DNA of 64,000 nucleotides from Phlebopus portentosus. Its lineage: Eukaryota > Basidiomycota > Agaricomycetes > Boletales > Boletinellaceae. The stretch lies in NCBI GenBank assembly GCA_037892935.1, contig JAYXKI010000018.1:868001-932000 (forward strand), in the 5' to 3' direction. Of this stretch, positions 21,499 to 30,392 are shown piece after piece; position 1 is the first letter of the stretch, and each line of letters starts with the position of its first letter. Under the pieces are notes generated by a model, which saw only the letters and a program-made list of their open reading frames with translations, was not told the origin of the DNA and searched no databases. Position numbers and translations under genes: made by a program.

Positions 21499-23209
21499 TG
21501 TAGTGCGCCGCACTAACCTGTACCGGTCCAGCGGCACAGGCCTGTAAGGGCGGTACTCCCCTATGCCATACCCAGGACACCCCGCGTACTATTGTCAGCA
21601 AACCAGCCTTCGCCGCCGTTACCCATAATACAGCCTGCTCAGCGGCCGCCGGACCTTCGGCGGCCTAGGAACAGCATCCACGCCGCCGCCGCCGCCGACC
21701 ATACGAACCGGCGGCGACGCCTCCACTCCTATCTTATGATCACCTTGTCCTCCCTTCGACCAAATCCTAGTTCCCCTTCTCCAGCCTCTCTCAAGAACGG
21801 TTCCGCCGAATCCGGTGACTCCGGGCTTCGGAAGTGCTCGCACGGCGGCCGGATACGCTGCGGCGGATGTATATCGCGCCATCGCGGAGGTGTATGCCCG
21901 CCGCCGCGCCGGCTGGGTGAACGATAGCCAGTCTCAGGTCCATTTCGTTGATTGTTTCATATTCTTATCATCCCACATTGTACGCCGAGCGCGTGCGCGC
22001 GCCCGGCGGCCGTCCGTATATTCCCCTTTTTAGTTTTATTCGACCCCTTGGCGTTTCAGATCTATATAGAGCGCGCCCTGACCGATCCGAACGGCTCCAA
22101 CATTCGACACGACGTACCAGCACTCCGCCGTTCCGATTGGGGCGCCCCTAGGTCTTGGTGGCTTGGCGGCGCATCTCGGCGGCGGCCCCCGCCGTCGCGG
22201 CGCGCCTGTCACGCCTCGCCGCCCGCCGCTTTAAGTGATATTTCTTATCAAGGACTCATAGTATATATAGAGAGCATGTATCTATCCTAAAAAGTAGCAG
22301 ATATACATACTAGAACGCAGCTACCAGAGACCAACCACAAGTAAAGAAGCCTCCTTCAAGAAACCAGTATATACAAAGAATCAGACAGCCGGATCGGGCG
22401 AACTCCCGGTCACGTGCCCTCGCCGATCCCGTCCTGACGGCGTGGCCCCGGATCTCACAGGATAGAAGCCGCCGAGCTCATTCGCCGCCCTGGTCGTCTC
22501 CGCTCTGCGCAGCTGTCACTCGTCTAGTAATCGCTCCGGGGACGTCCCACTCATATCTGCATCGCCGTCTCTCTCTCTCTAGCCTCCGCCGCCGCTCGGG
22601 CCCTGAACATTTGTGATTCTTCCTCAACGCCTCGACGCAGCCGTCACTCTTCTAGGCATCTGTTATACTTCGTCGACGCCTCGACGCAGCTGTCACTCTT
22701 CTTGTGTTCACCCCTTCCGTCGGCGCCGGCGCCCTTTTCGACTGAGTCCAGCCTCCCACTTCTCGCCGCCTCCGCCGCCTCCGCGTCGTTCCACCGCCGA
22801 CACTACTCCCCTTTTAAGTGGTGTCGACTCTCTCTCTCCCGCACCCTCTCTGTGTCGTTCCGACGTCATCTCCCCGACTACCAGGCGGAACTGCACTGGT
22901 GCGAACCTCCGCCGGCCCCGCACCCAGTCCGCCGCTGTGACCCCTTTGCCGGTTCAGTCGGACTCGGCGATCCCTACACAGTCGCCGAGGCCCGGATTGC
23001 CGCGGCGAGTTATTCGAAGGCGCGGCGGATCTGCCCTAACGGCCAGATCCTTGTACATCTGAGCTGAGTGTCGCTTCTGAAAGCCTGTAGGTAGTCTGTA
23101 GATCTGGTAGGACCTCCCCTTTTTCCTCTCGACACCTTTGACATTGCCTCCCTGTGGTCGAACGCCGCCGCCGCCTTTGTCCCTGTCTAGGAGAGTCTGA
23201 TAGTCTACA
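21499..23209 (+). repeat. 5' LTR of family B (1711 bp)
   Basis: TGTAGTGCGCC ... GATAGTCTACA, with TGTAG/CTACA terminal inverted repeats. It contains tandem gacgcagc(t/c)gtcactcttct blocks near 22635-22705. TATA-like stretches are tctatatagag (near 22060) and agtatatatagag (near 22260). Open frames inside are not supported as genes. Confidence 0.92.
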
Positions 23210-23212
23210 TTT

Positions 23213-23233
23213 TGGAGCCCACCGCGAGGGAGG
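23213..23233 (+). promoter_or_regulatory. Primer binding site candidate, family B
   Basis: TGGAGCCCACCGCGAGGG begins 3 nt after the LTR with the TGG expected against a tRNA CCA end. Family A has the related TGGAGCCCCCAGCGAGGG. I cannot name the tRNA. Confidence 0.55.
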
Positions 23234-24201
23234 TAAAAAGGTGTCGTTCCAACCGATCTCAGGCCCTTCCAAGGGCACGCGATACTCACTAAGGCTGCAA
23301 AGAAGGGCGGAAAACAGCCAAACAGCCTCAGCCACAACCGCCGGCCAACCATACCATTATTCCACACTCTTTACAAGAGGCCGAACAGAAGAACCCCGTC
23401 CCACCGCACCCAGATCTCCGTCCGCGCCGAACCGTCGACGCGCCTCCATCGCCGCAGACAACCCACTTACCCGGCGTCCCAGAAGAGCATCTATCACTCC
23501 TTTTACACGCAACCCACCGCCTGGCGAAAGCGCAAGCACCGCCGCCGCACACCCTATATCGCCTATAATTCCCCCTCATTTCATCCACGTTCCTAAAGAC
23601 CTCCGCGAATCCGAAATTCGCCCCAGTACTCACGTTCGTGTCCCCGGCGGCATCGAGGACCTGTCAATATCCCTCCAGGAACCTCCAGCCACCGGCCCCA
23701 TCGAAACCGACCTCTTCTCCGACATAGACAACCCCCCAGATCTCCACCGCCGCACCGGCCTACAGTTATACTCCGCCGCAGAAGAACAGGAGGACGACGA
23801 CCTTTACGTCCCCGACTCCCTCGTACACGGCCACGCAATCACCCCCGACTCTCCACTATCCCCTGTCGAAGAAGAGCGATCGGCGAGGCTCTCCCCACCC
23901 CCCCCTCTTACGCCGCCGACTCCAGCTCAGAGGCCGCGGCTCTCCCCAATTGACAACGCCCAACCACCCACCCCCAGTACACCTCCTAAGACGGCCTCGA
24001 TACCAACAATGACCAGCACCCATACCGGCATTCCCGCCGCGCCCCCCGCAGCCTCAGGATCGACCCCGCCGCCCCCCCCAACAGCCGTCCCCCGCCGCAC
24101 CAGCCTATGCCGCACCAGCACCAACCCCCGCGGGCGCCTTTCCCCCTCTCCCAGACCTCAGTGACCCAGATACCCATCCATTAAGTGGTCCCAACCCACC
24201 A
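23234..24201 (+). CDS. Family B Gag N-terminal extension (low-complexity)
   Basis: One frame is open from the LTR through 24164 and encodes a Pro/Ser/Thr/Ala-rich protein (RRASIAADNPL, SPPPPLTPPTP). The frame that reads into Gag opens at about 24013. The change of frame falls in the eight-C run at 24071-24078, so an indel there, or an assembly error, is likely. There is no ATG near the start, and family A gag likewise lacks one. It is probably the N-terminus of Gag, but the start is unresolved. Confidence 0.45.
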
Positions 24202-25932
24202 GTGCCAGGAGCTACAATGCCCTACCCGGGAGACCGCCGCGCGCCGAAGTTCAACGCCTCCGGCGACCCCGCGGAAATCCCCATCTTCTTTAACAGAGTC
24301 CGGCTATTTGGACGAAGCGCCGGCCTAACAGATGCACAAATGATCGCTTGGGCAAGATGCTACGCCGACGCTAAAGACGATCAGCTATGGTGCAAAAGGC
24401 CCGAAACGAGAGGAAACGACTTTATGGCATTCAAAGACGCTATCCTAAAGTACTACCCAAACGCTACGACCCAGTACACACTCGGCGACCTCCACAACCT
24501 TATTAACATAAGCTGCAACCAAATTATGCTGAACACCGCCGCCCTCGGCGAATACCATAGGAACTTTATCACCGTCTCCTCGTATCTTATCGACGCCGGC
24601 ATGCTATCAGAGTTCGAACAGAAGCGTATGTTCAGAGAAGGCCTCCACCCGACGCTAAACAGAGAGCTGGATCTTAATTTGCGGTTTGTCAAGCACGACC
24701 ACCCTACCGGCGTGCCTTGGGACATCGACACAGTTGTAAGAGAACTAGAACGCATCCTAACCGGCGGCCGCCTCACAACCGCCGACCAACCACTGATGTA
24801 TGCGGCGACAGCGGCCATGCCCACCTATACACAAGTTACGACGTACACGCCGCCGCCGCAGCCCGGTGCTCCGGCCTACGGAGTCATCAACCAACCCCAG
24901 GTCAAGCAAGAAGAACCGTGGGTGTCCCTCCTAATCCAGGAAATGCGCGCCCTCCGTGAAGCCACCGAGAAGTCAAACCGCCGCGCTCCGCCGCCAACCG
25001 CAGGAGCCCCGCCGCAGCCCCGACAAGCCAGATTTAACGGAAAATGCGCCGTATGCGCCAGTGTAACGCACTCTACCCGCGACTGTCCCACCAAGATCTC
25101 CCTGATCCAGAGGGGAATCATGCTCGCCGACGCCAAAGGGTACTTGTACCCCTCCAATGGCCGACTTCCTCAGGGAGAACCGGGGATGTCAGTACTGGAC
25201 AGGATTAATAAGCTCTTCATAGAGAATCCAAACTACGCACCAGTTGGCGTCCAGCTCCCCATTCAGCCCGTATCCGACACGCCGCCAAGGATCGCTCCGC
25301 CGAGGCAGGATCCCACATATCAGGGACAACCGCCGACTCAACAATCCATGTATCAGTCACACCCTCCATCACAGGAATCTATGTACCAGGGCCTCAACCG
25401 GGCACCGCCTCCCTTAGCCTACAATACAAATCCGCCGAACGGCCTGCCGCCGCGAATCCAGGAATCGAACTACTTCGAGGCTATCACCCCAGAAGACCCC
25501 CAGACGACGATGCCTGCGACGGAGTCGCGCTCCTTTTTGAACAAGAAGAATCCCCCGAACAACCGCAGAATGCCTTCGCCGCCGCCGGAAGACGGCCAGG
25601 CCCCAGAGAAGTTTTCGACGGAATCGAAATCCCCACCAGAAAGCCGCCTCGAGACCCCAACCCGAAATGGGGAGATAACAGCAAGAAGGGGAAACCACCC
25701 GGACAACGCCCGGCCCCGCCGCCGACGCCCTCGGCGCCGCACAAGGACGACGCGGCGGATCCGAAGCCACAATACCGAACCACCGTACCAGCATACGATG
25801 ACGCCGCGGTATCGAACGTTTTCGACAAGATTCTGGACTCGGAAGTCACCCTGCCGATCCGAAGCCTGCTCGCCGCCTCTCCCGAAATCAGAAAGAAGTG
25901 TAAAGAATTCGTCACGGGGCACCGAGAACTAA
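24202..25932 (+). CDS. Family B Gag (capsid and nucleocapsid)
   Basis: The capsid region spans residues 1-200 (DRRAPKFNASGDPAEIPIFF, YYPNATTQYTLGDLHNL, LGEYHRNF, MFREGLHPTLNRELD). The zinc knuckle CAVCASVTHSTRDC (C-X2-C-X4-H-X4-C, near residue 283) binds genomic RNA. A Pro/Gln-rich tail with MYQ repeats follows. Beyond about 25500 this frame turns Arg-rich and unlike family A, while the neighbouring frame carries the conserved region. The real product therefore leaves this frame by a minus-one shift somewhere in 25380-25600; the CCCCC at 25497-25501 is one candidate. The ATG at 24202 may be internal, because the frame is open upstream to 24013. Confidence 0.85.
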   Translation: MPGATMPYPGDRRAPKFNASGDPAEIPIFFNRVRLFGRSAGLTDAQMIAWARCYADAKDDQLWCKRPETRGNDFMAFKDAILKYYPNATTQYTLGDLHNLINISCNQIMLNTAALGEYHRNFITVSSYLIDAGMLSEFEQKRMFREGLHPTLNRELDLNLRFVKHDHPTGVPWDIDTVVRELERILTGGRLTTADQPLMYAATAAMPTYTQVTTYTPPPQPGAPAYGVINQPQVKQEEPWVSLLIQEMRALREATEKSNRRAPPPTAGAPPQPRQARFNGKCAVCASVTHSTRDCPTKISLIQRGIMLADAKGYLYPSNGRLPQGEPGMSVLDRINKLFIENPNYAPVGVQLPIQPVSDTPPRIAPPRQDPTYQGQPPTQQSMYQSHPPSQESMYQGLNRAPPPLAYNTNPPNGLPPRIQESNYFEAITPEDPQTTMPATESRSFLNKKNPPNNRRMPSPPPEDGQAPEKFSTESKSPPESRLETPTRNGEITARRGNHPDNARPRRRRPRRRTRTTRRIRSHNTEPPYQHTMTPRYRTFSTRFWTRKSPCRSEACSPPLPKSERSVKNSSRGTEN

Positions 25933-26606
25933 TTAGGGAAAATCCTGATCACGAGATGGCAATGTACGCCTCGATCCCGAGGCCCACCTCGCCGGTTAAC
26001 TTCGGCGACGAAGATCCTTCCGTCGCCCCGCCGAACATTCCCCTCCGCGAAATCGAGGTCTGGCTCGATGATAAATTCGAAGTAAAAGCTTTGCTCGACT
26101 CGGGGTCGACATTTATCGCCGTGCCAAAAGAGGTATGGAAGGACCTCGGGTCCCCGACGATAATGAGCCAAGCAATCACAGTAGAAACCGCCGACAGACA
26201 AACCTCACGCTCGGCGGGACTCATCCCTCGCGTCAGACTCACCATAGGCGCCTTCTCTATTGTTGTCCAAGTCCAGGTCGTCGAAAAGGCCCCCTTTCAG
26301 TTACTATTAGGCCGGCCGTTTTTCGTACACACTAGGGCGCAGGTCATAGACGAGGCCGACGGCGAACAGACGCTATACCTTACTCATCCCGATACGAACG
26401 AAACCATGTCGATCCCGACGATTCAGCGCGGCGCCGGGACAGAAAAACAGCGCCCCCTAGACAATGACGTCCCAGCGGCGTCCGCCGGAACATATGCGGC
26501 GTATACCCCCAACCATACCCGACGCATATGTCCTCCATCACGGCCCGGCGACTGTAAATATCGCCTTCAATCCCCGCACCATAGATATCTCCACCTCATT
26601 TTCTGA
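25503..26606 (+). CDS. Family B aspartic protease region
   Basis: The frame opens upstream of 25503 and carries a block shared with family A (PQYRTTVPAYDDAAVSNVF, then LLAASPEIRKKCKEF). The retropepsin follows: active-site LLDSGSTFIAVP and the C-terminal APFQLLLGRPFF. It is offset by one base from both Gag and Pol. The exit to the Pol frame must occur between 26461 and 26606. In family A, Gag and protease share one frame, so the offset here may reflect two small indels rather than a design. Confidence 0.85.
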   Translation, partial: DDDACDGVALLFEQEESPEQPQNAFAAAGRRPGPREVFDGIEIPTRKPPRDPNPKWGDNSKKGKPPGQRPAPPPTPSAPHKDDAADPKPQYRTTVPAYDDAAVSNVFDKILDSEVTLPIRSLLAASPEIRKKCKEFVTGHRELIRENPDHEMAMYASIPRPTSPVNFGDEDPSVAPPNIPLREIEVWLDDKFEVKALLDSGSTFIAVPKEVWKDLGSPTIMSQAITVETADRQTSRSAGLIPRVRLTIGAFSIVVQVQVVEKAPFQLLLGRPFFVHTRAQVIDEADGEQTLYLTHPDTNETMSIPTIQRGAGTEKQRPLDNDVPAASAGTYAAYTPNHTRRICPPSRPGDCKYRLQSPHHRYLHLIF

Positions 26607-29600
26607 TCGATCCGCCGAAAAGGGTTTCACAGCCCAGAACAAAGCCCAAAAACATCCAGCCTTCTTCATTAACTCTATTTTCGATGATGAATCACTCCCC
26701 GTACGCAACCGAATACCCCGCTCCAACAGCACTCTTAATACCACGGCCGCTCAACCGGCCGGGCACGCCTACAAGTACAAAAAGGTCGCCCAACGAACCA
26801 AACCTATATCGGCGACCCTTCCAGAGGACTACCGCATCATACGCAAATCACACCCGCAGCCGCTCACAGGTCTACCGAAGCTCCCTATCGATCCGCCGGA
26901 GTTCATTCCAGGACGCCGCTTTACACAAGAGCGCTTCGACGCCCTAGACATCGACCCAACTGGCTTCCTCAGTGAGGAAGAAAAGAACCTCGCCTACTGG
27001 ACCCTTCTACAACATGAAGACGGCCTAGCTTGGGACGAAACAGAAAAGGGCTCCCTCGACTATCAATACTTCGCGCCGGTTCTAATTCCTACTGTCGACC
27101 ATACGCCGTGGGTAATGAAAAACATCCCTATTCCGCCGGGGATCTTCAACGAAGTGGTTCGCATAATCAAAGACAAAATTAACTCCGGCGTCTACGAGCC
27201 GTCCAATTCCTCTTACCGCTCCCGATGGTTCTGCGTCGTTAAAAAGGATGGAAAATCCCTTCGACTTGTACACGACCTCCAGCCACTCAACAAAGTCTCC
27301 ATACGCGACCCCTCCGTCCCTTACCCCACAGAACACATCGCCGAGACCTTCGGCGGCCATGCCTGCTACACCACACTCGATCTATTCGTCGCCTTCGACC
27401 AGAGAAAGCTCGACGTACGATCCCGCGACCTCACAACATTCCAAACACCTCTCGGCGCGTTTCGCCTCACGTCGATTCCTATGGGATACACCAACTCGCA
27501 ACAAATTATGCACGCCGACGTCACCTTCGTACTCAAAGATGAAATACCCCACGTCTGTATCCCATACATCGACGATATTCCTGTAAAAGGGCCTAAATCC
27601 CGATACGAGCTCGCCGCCGGAAACTACGAAACCATTCCGGGGAACCCGAACATCCGCCGCTTCATCTGGGAACATCTCAACGACGTCAACCGCGTCCTCC
27701 AACGCCTCAAAGTAGTCGGCGCCACTGTCTCGGGTAAGAAACTCATCATCGCCGCACCAGAAGCAGTCATTGTAGGACACACCTGTAATTACGCCGGCCG
27801 AGTCCCAGACGCATCCAGGGTCAAGGCGATAATGGATTGGCCTCCGCCGCGGGATGTCCACGATGTTCGGGCATTCTTAGGTACGGCCGGCGTCCTTAGA
27901 CACTTCGTGAAGAACTACGCCAGACTATCCGCCGGTCTCAACAAACTACTCTGCAAAGACCAGCCCTTCCTATTCGACGAAGACGCCCGCCGATCTATGG
28001 ATCTACTAAAACACGCCGTAGCATCCTCCGGCGCCATTCGTTCTATTGACTACGAGTCAGGACAACCTGTTCATTTCTGTGTAGACTCCTCCGTTCATGG
28101 CTACGGCGCCATCTTGTTACAGCTCGGCGAAAACGGCGAAAGGGTCCCATCCCGTTTCATGTCCGGAACCTGGAACAACAGAGAACGAAACTACTCCCAG
28201 GCGAAGCTAGAACTCTTCGGCCTCTTCAGAGCTCTATATGAGGCGCGCATATACCTCGTCGGCATCGATCACTTTTTCGTCGAAGTCGACGCCAGCTATA
28301 TTAAAGGCATGATTAACAACCCAGACCTCCAACCCAACGCCACTATCAATAGATGGATCGCCGGCATCTTACTTTTCAATTTCACGATCATTCATACGCC
28401 GGCGCCCAAACACCTCGGCCCAGACGGCCTATCACGCCGCGGCGCCGCACAAACCGATCCGCCGCGAGACGAAGGCTTCGAAGAATGGATCGACCATCAA
28501 TACTCCTTCCTAAACCAAGACCTTTCCGACACGGCCTATACCCCAAACAGCGAACCCGTACAACTCCCCGATCACAAAGCCTCCCAAAAAGGATTCAAAG
28601 ACCTCGATTGTATCAAGAAATTTCTCGCCGCCCCATCCCGCCCCGCCGATCTTTCAGACGCCCAATTCAAACAGTTCGTACGCCGAGCCACTCGTTTCTT
28701 CCTACAGCACGGCGAACTCTACAGAAAGAACGACAAAGGTCACGCCGCACTCGTTATTCCGCCGGAACGCCGAATTGCCATTATCAGAACTGCCCACGAC
28801 GAACTCGGCCACAAAGGCTTCTTCTCTGTCAGAACAACGATCCAAGACCGATTCTGGTGGCCAGGAATGCATCAGGACATCAAATGGTATATCAGAACCT
28901 GCCACCAATGCCAAACGAGGCAGTTTACGAAAATATATACCACGCCGCAAAGCCCGACGCCCGCGCCGCTATTCTCCAGGGTACATATAGACGTGATGTT
29001 AATGCCGCCCTCCGGCGGATTCAAGTATATCGTTCAGGCCCGAGACTCGCTCACCGGATACCCCGAATTCCGAATGCTGCGCAAAGATAACGCCGCCTCG
29101 ATAGCACGCTTCGTTTTTGAAGATATTTTGTCAAGATGGGGACGAGTCGAGGAGATCGTAACCGACAACGGCGCCTCATTCTCCAAGGACTTACCCCGCC
29201 TTCTCGCCAAATACAATGTCCAGCACATCCGAATCTCGCCGTACAACTCAAGAGCCAACGGAATCATTGAGAGGCGACACCGGGACCTCAGAGAAACCCT
29301 AATGAAGCTCGCCGACGCAAGCCCAGACAAGTGGTCCCAGCATATATACCACGCCATTTGGGCTGAACGAATCACGATCCAACGCCGCACAGGCTATAGC
29401 CCATACTTTATGGCCCACGGCGTCGAACCAGTACTCCCCTTCGACCTCGCCGAACAGATGTACATCTCGCCGGCGGTCACCTCCAAGATGTCCGACGCAC
29501 AACTCATCGCGGCGAGAGCAAGGGCACTCCAGAAACGACCCGAGGACCTCCAACGAGTCAAGGAATCTGTCATCCAGGGACGCTTCAAATCCATACAGGA

Positions 29601-29949
29601 CTTCGAGAAAACCCACGCCGCAACAATTAAGGATTACAATTTCGCCCCCGGCTCACTTGTGCTGGTCAGGAACTCCCAGATAGAAAACGAGCTGAACAGG
29701 AAGACAAAGCCGAAATACCTAGGGCCCATGATTGTCGTGCGGCGAACCAAAGGAGGATCCTACGTTCTCGCCGAAGCAAACGGCGCCATTTCAGCACTTC
29801 GTTACGCAGCATTCAGAGTTATCCCCTACCACGCACGCACTCGAATCATCGACTCAGTCGAAGACCTCACTCAGAAATCCACGCCGGAACTCGACAACCT
29901 AGCACAAGAGACCGCGGCGGATGACCTAGACGCCGAATCCAACTTATGA
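26464..29949 (+). CDS. Family B Pol: reverse transcriptase, RNase H, integrase (1161 codons)
   Basis: Reverse transcriptase spans residues about 170-430, with SSYRSRWFCVVKKDG, LVHDLQPLN, TFQTPLGAFRLTSIPMGYTNS and the catalytic IPYIDDIPV. RNase H has the acidic residues of FCVDSSVHGYGA, AKLELFGLFRAL and VEVDASYIKGM. The integrase finger is HDELGHKGFF ... CHQCQ, and the DDE core is D in HIDVML, D in VTDNGASF and E in NGIIERRHRDL. The C-terminus has KPKYLGPMIVVRRTKGGSY and an acidic tail, with no chromodomain. The frame is completely open, consistent with a young copy. Order RT-RNase H-IN is diagnostic of Ty3/gypsy. The first ATG at 26464 lies after a stop at 26458 and within the protease overlap. 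Confidence 0.95.
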   Translation: MTSQRRPPEHMRRIPPTIPDAYVLHHGPATVNIAFNPRTIDISTSFSDRSAEKGFTAQNKAQKHPAFFINSIFDDESLPVRNRIPRSNSTLNTTAAQPAGHAYKYKKVAQRTKPISATLPEDYRIIRKSHPQPLTGLPKLPIDPPEFIPGRRFTQERFDALDIDPTGFLSEEEKNLAYWTLLQHEDGLAWDETEKGSLDYQYFAPVLIPTVDHTPWVMKNIPIPPGIFNEVVRIIKDKINSGVYEPSNSSYRSRWFCVVKKDGKSLRLVHDLQPLNKVSIRDPSVPYPTEHIAETFGGHACYTTLDLFVAFDQRKLDVRSRDLTTFQTPLGAFRLTSIPMGYTNSQQIMHADVTFVLKDEIPHVCIPYIDDIPVKGPKSRYELAAGNYETIPGNPNIRRFIWEHLNDVNRVLQRLKVVGATVSGKKLIIAAPEAVIVGHTCNYAGRVPDASRVKAIMDWPPPRDVHDVRAFLGTAGVLRHFVKNYARLSAGLNKLLCKDQPFLFDEDARRSMDLLKHAVASSGAIRSIDYESGQPVHFCVDSSVHGYGAILLQLGENGERVPSRFMSGTWNNRERNYSQAKLELFGLFRALYEARIYLVGIDHFFVEVDASYIKGMINNPDLQPNATINRWIAGILLFNFTIIHTPAPKHLGPDGLSRRGAAQTDPPRDEGFEEWIDHQYSFLNQDLSDTAYTPNSEPVQLPDHKASQKGFKDLDCIKKFLAAPSRPADLSDAQFKQFVRRATRFFLQHGELYRKNDKGHAALVIPPERRIAIIRTAHDELGHKGFFSVRTTIQDRFWWPGMHQDIKWYIRTCHQCQTRQFTKIYTTPQSPTPAPLFSRVHIDVMLMPPSGGFKYIVQARDSLTGYPEFRMLRKDNAASIARFVFEDILSRWGRVEEIVTDNGASFSKDLPRLLAKYNVQHIRISPYNSRANGIIERRHRDLRETLMKLADASPDKWSQHIYHAIWAERITIQRRTGYSPYFMAHGVEPVLPFDLAEQMYISPAVTSKMSDAQLIAARARALQKRPEDLQRVKESVIQGRFKSIQDFEKTHAATIKDYNFAPGSLVLVRNSQIENELNRKTKPKYLGPMIVVRRTKGGSYVLAEANGAISALRYAAFRVIPYHARTRIIDSVEDLTQKSTPELDNLAQETAADDLDAESNL

Positions 29950-30392
29950 AGATTCGCCGAAGCCTCATAATCACCCTCTCCCTTATATACACATTCCCTA
30001 AGTCACCTATTCGGACCCGCCGCTATCTTCACTCTCTCCAATCATCACCCAAACGACTGCGGTGAGACGCCGAGTCACCCCCTCCCACATTTTCACCTTA
30101 CTCAAGTCAGTCTTTCGGCCCCGGCGCTATTTTTAGGGCGCCTATCCTCCCTATTTCACTCCAGCCCATCTCAATCTTACATTCCCTGATCTCACAAAGA
30201 ACCATCCTCACAAGAAAAACATTCGGCTTGTTATTACAAGCCACTATAGTACACAAGAAAAAGAAAAATACAATATTTTTGTACTTTTATATTTTTCCTA
30301 TTTTTTTTAATATTTTTTTTCTTCGGCCCAAGGGCGCTTCATGGTCGCCGAAGACCGCGAGCCGACGCCGTTTGCGTCGTTTGGCTCGCCGC
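29950..30392. other. Spacer between Pol and the antisense gene of family B
   Basis: There is no coding signal. An A/T-rich stretch at 30240-30320 (runs of T up to eight) lies where the antisense transcript would end. It may hold polyadenylation signals for that strand. Confidence 0.4.

Noticed and set aside
21592..22290. ORFs of 111-112 codons inside the family B LTRs (also 34367-35065 and 3803-4180)
   Set aside because: They overlap each other on both strands, are Arg/Pro/Ser-rich, lie over promoter-like sequence and change length between LTR copies.
25414..25922. Overlapping minus-strand ORFs of 126-150 codons within gag of family B
   Set aside because: Arg/Gly-rich shadows of the GC-rich gag coding strand.
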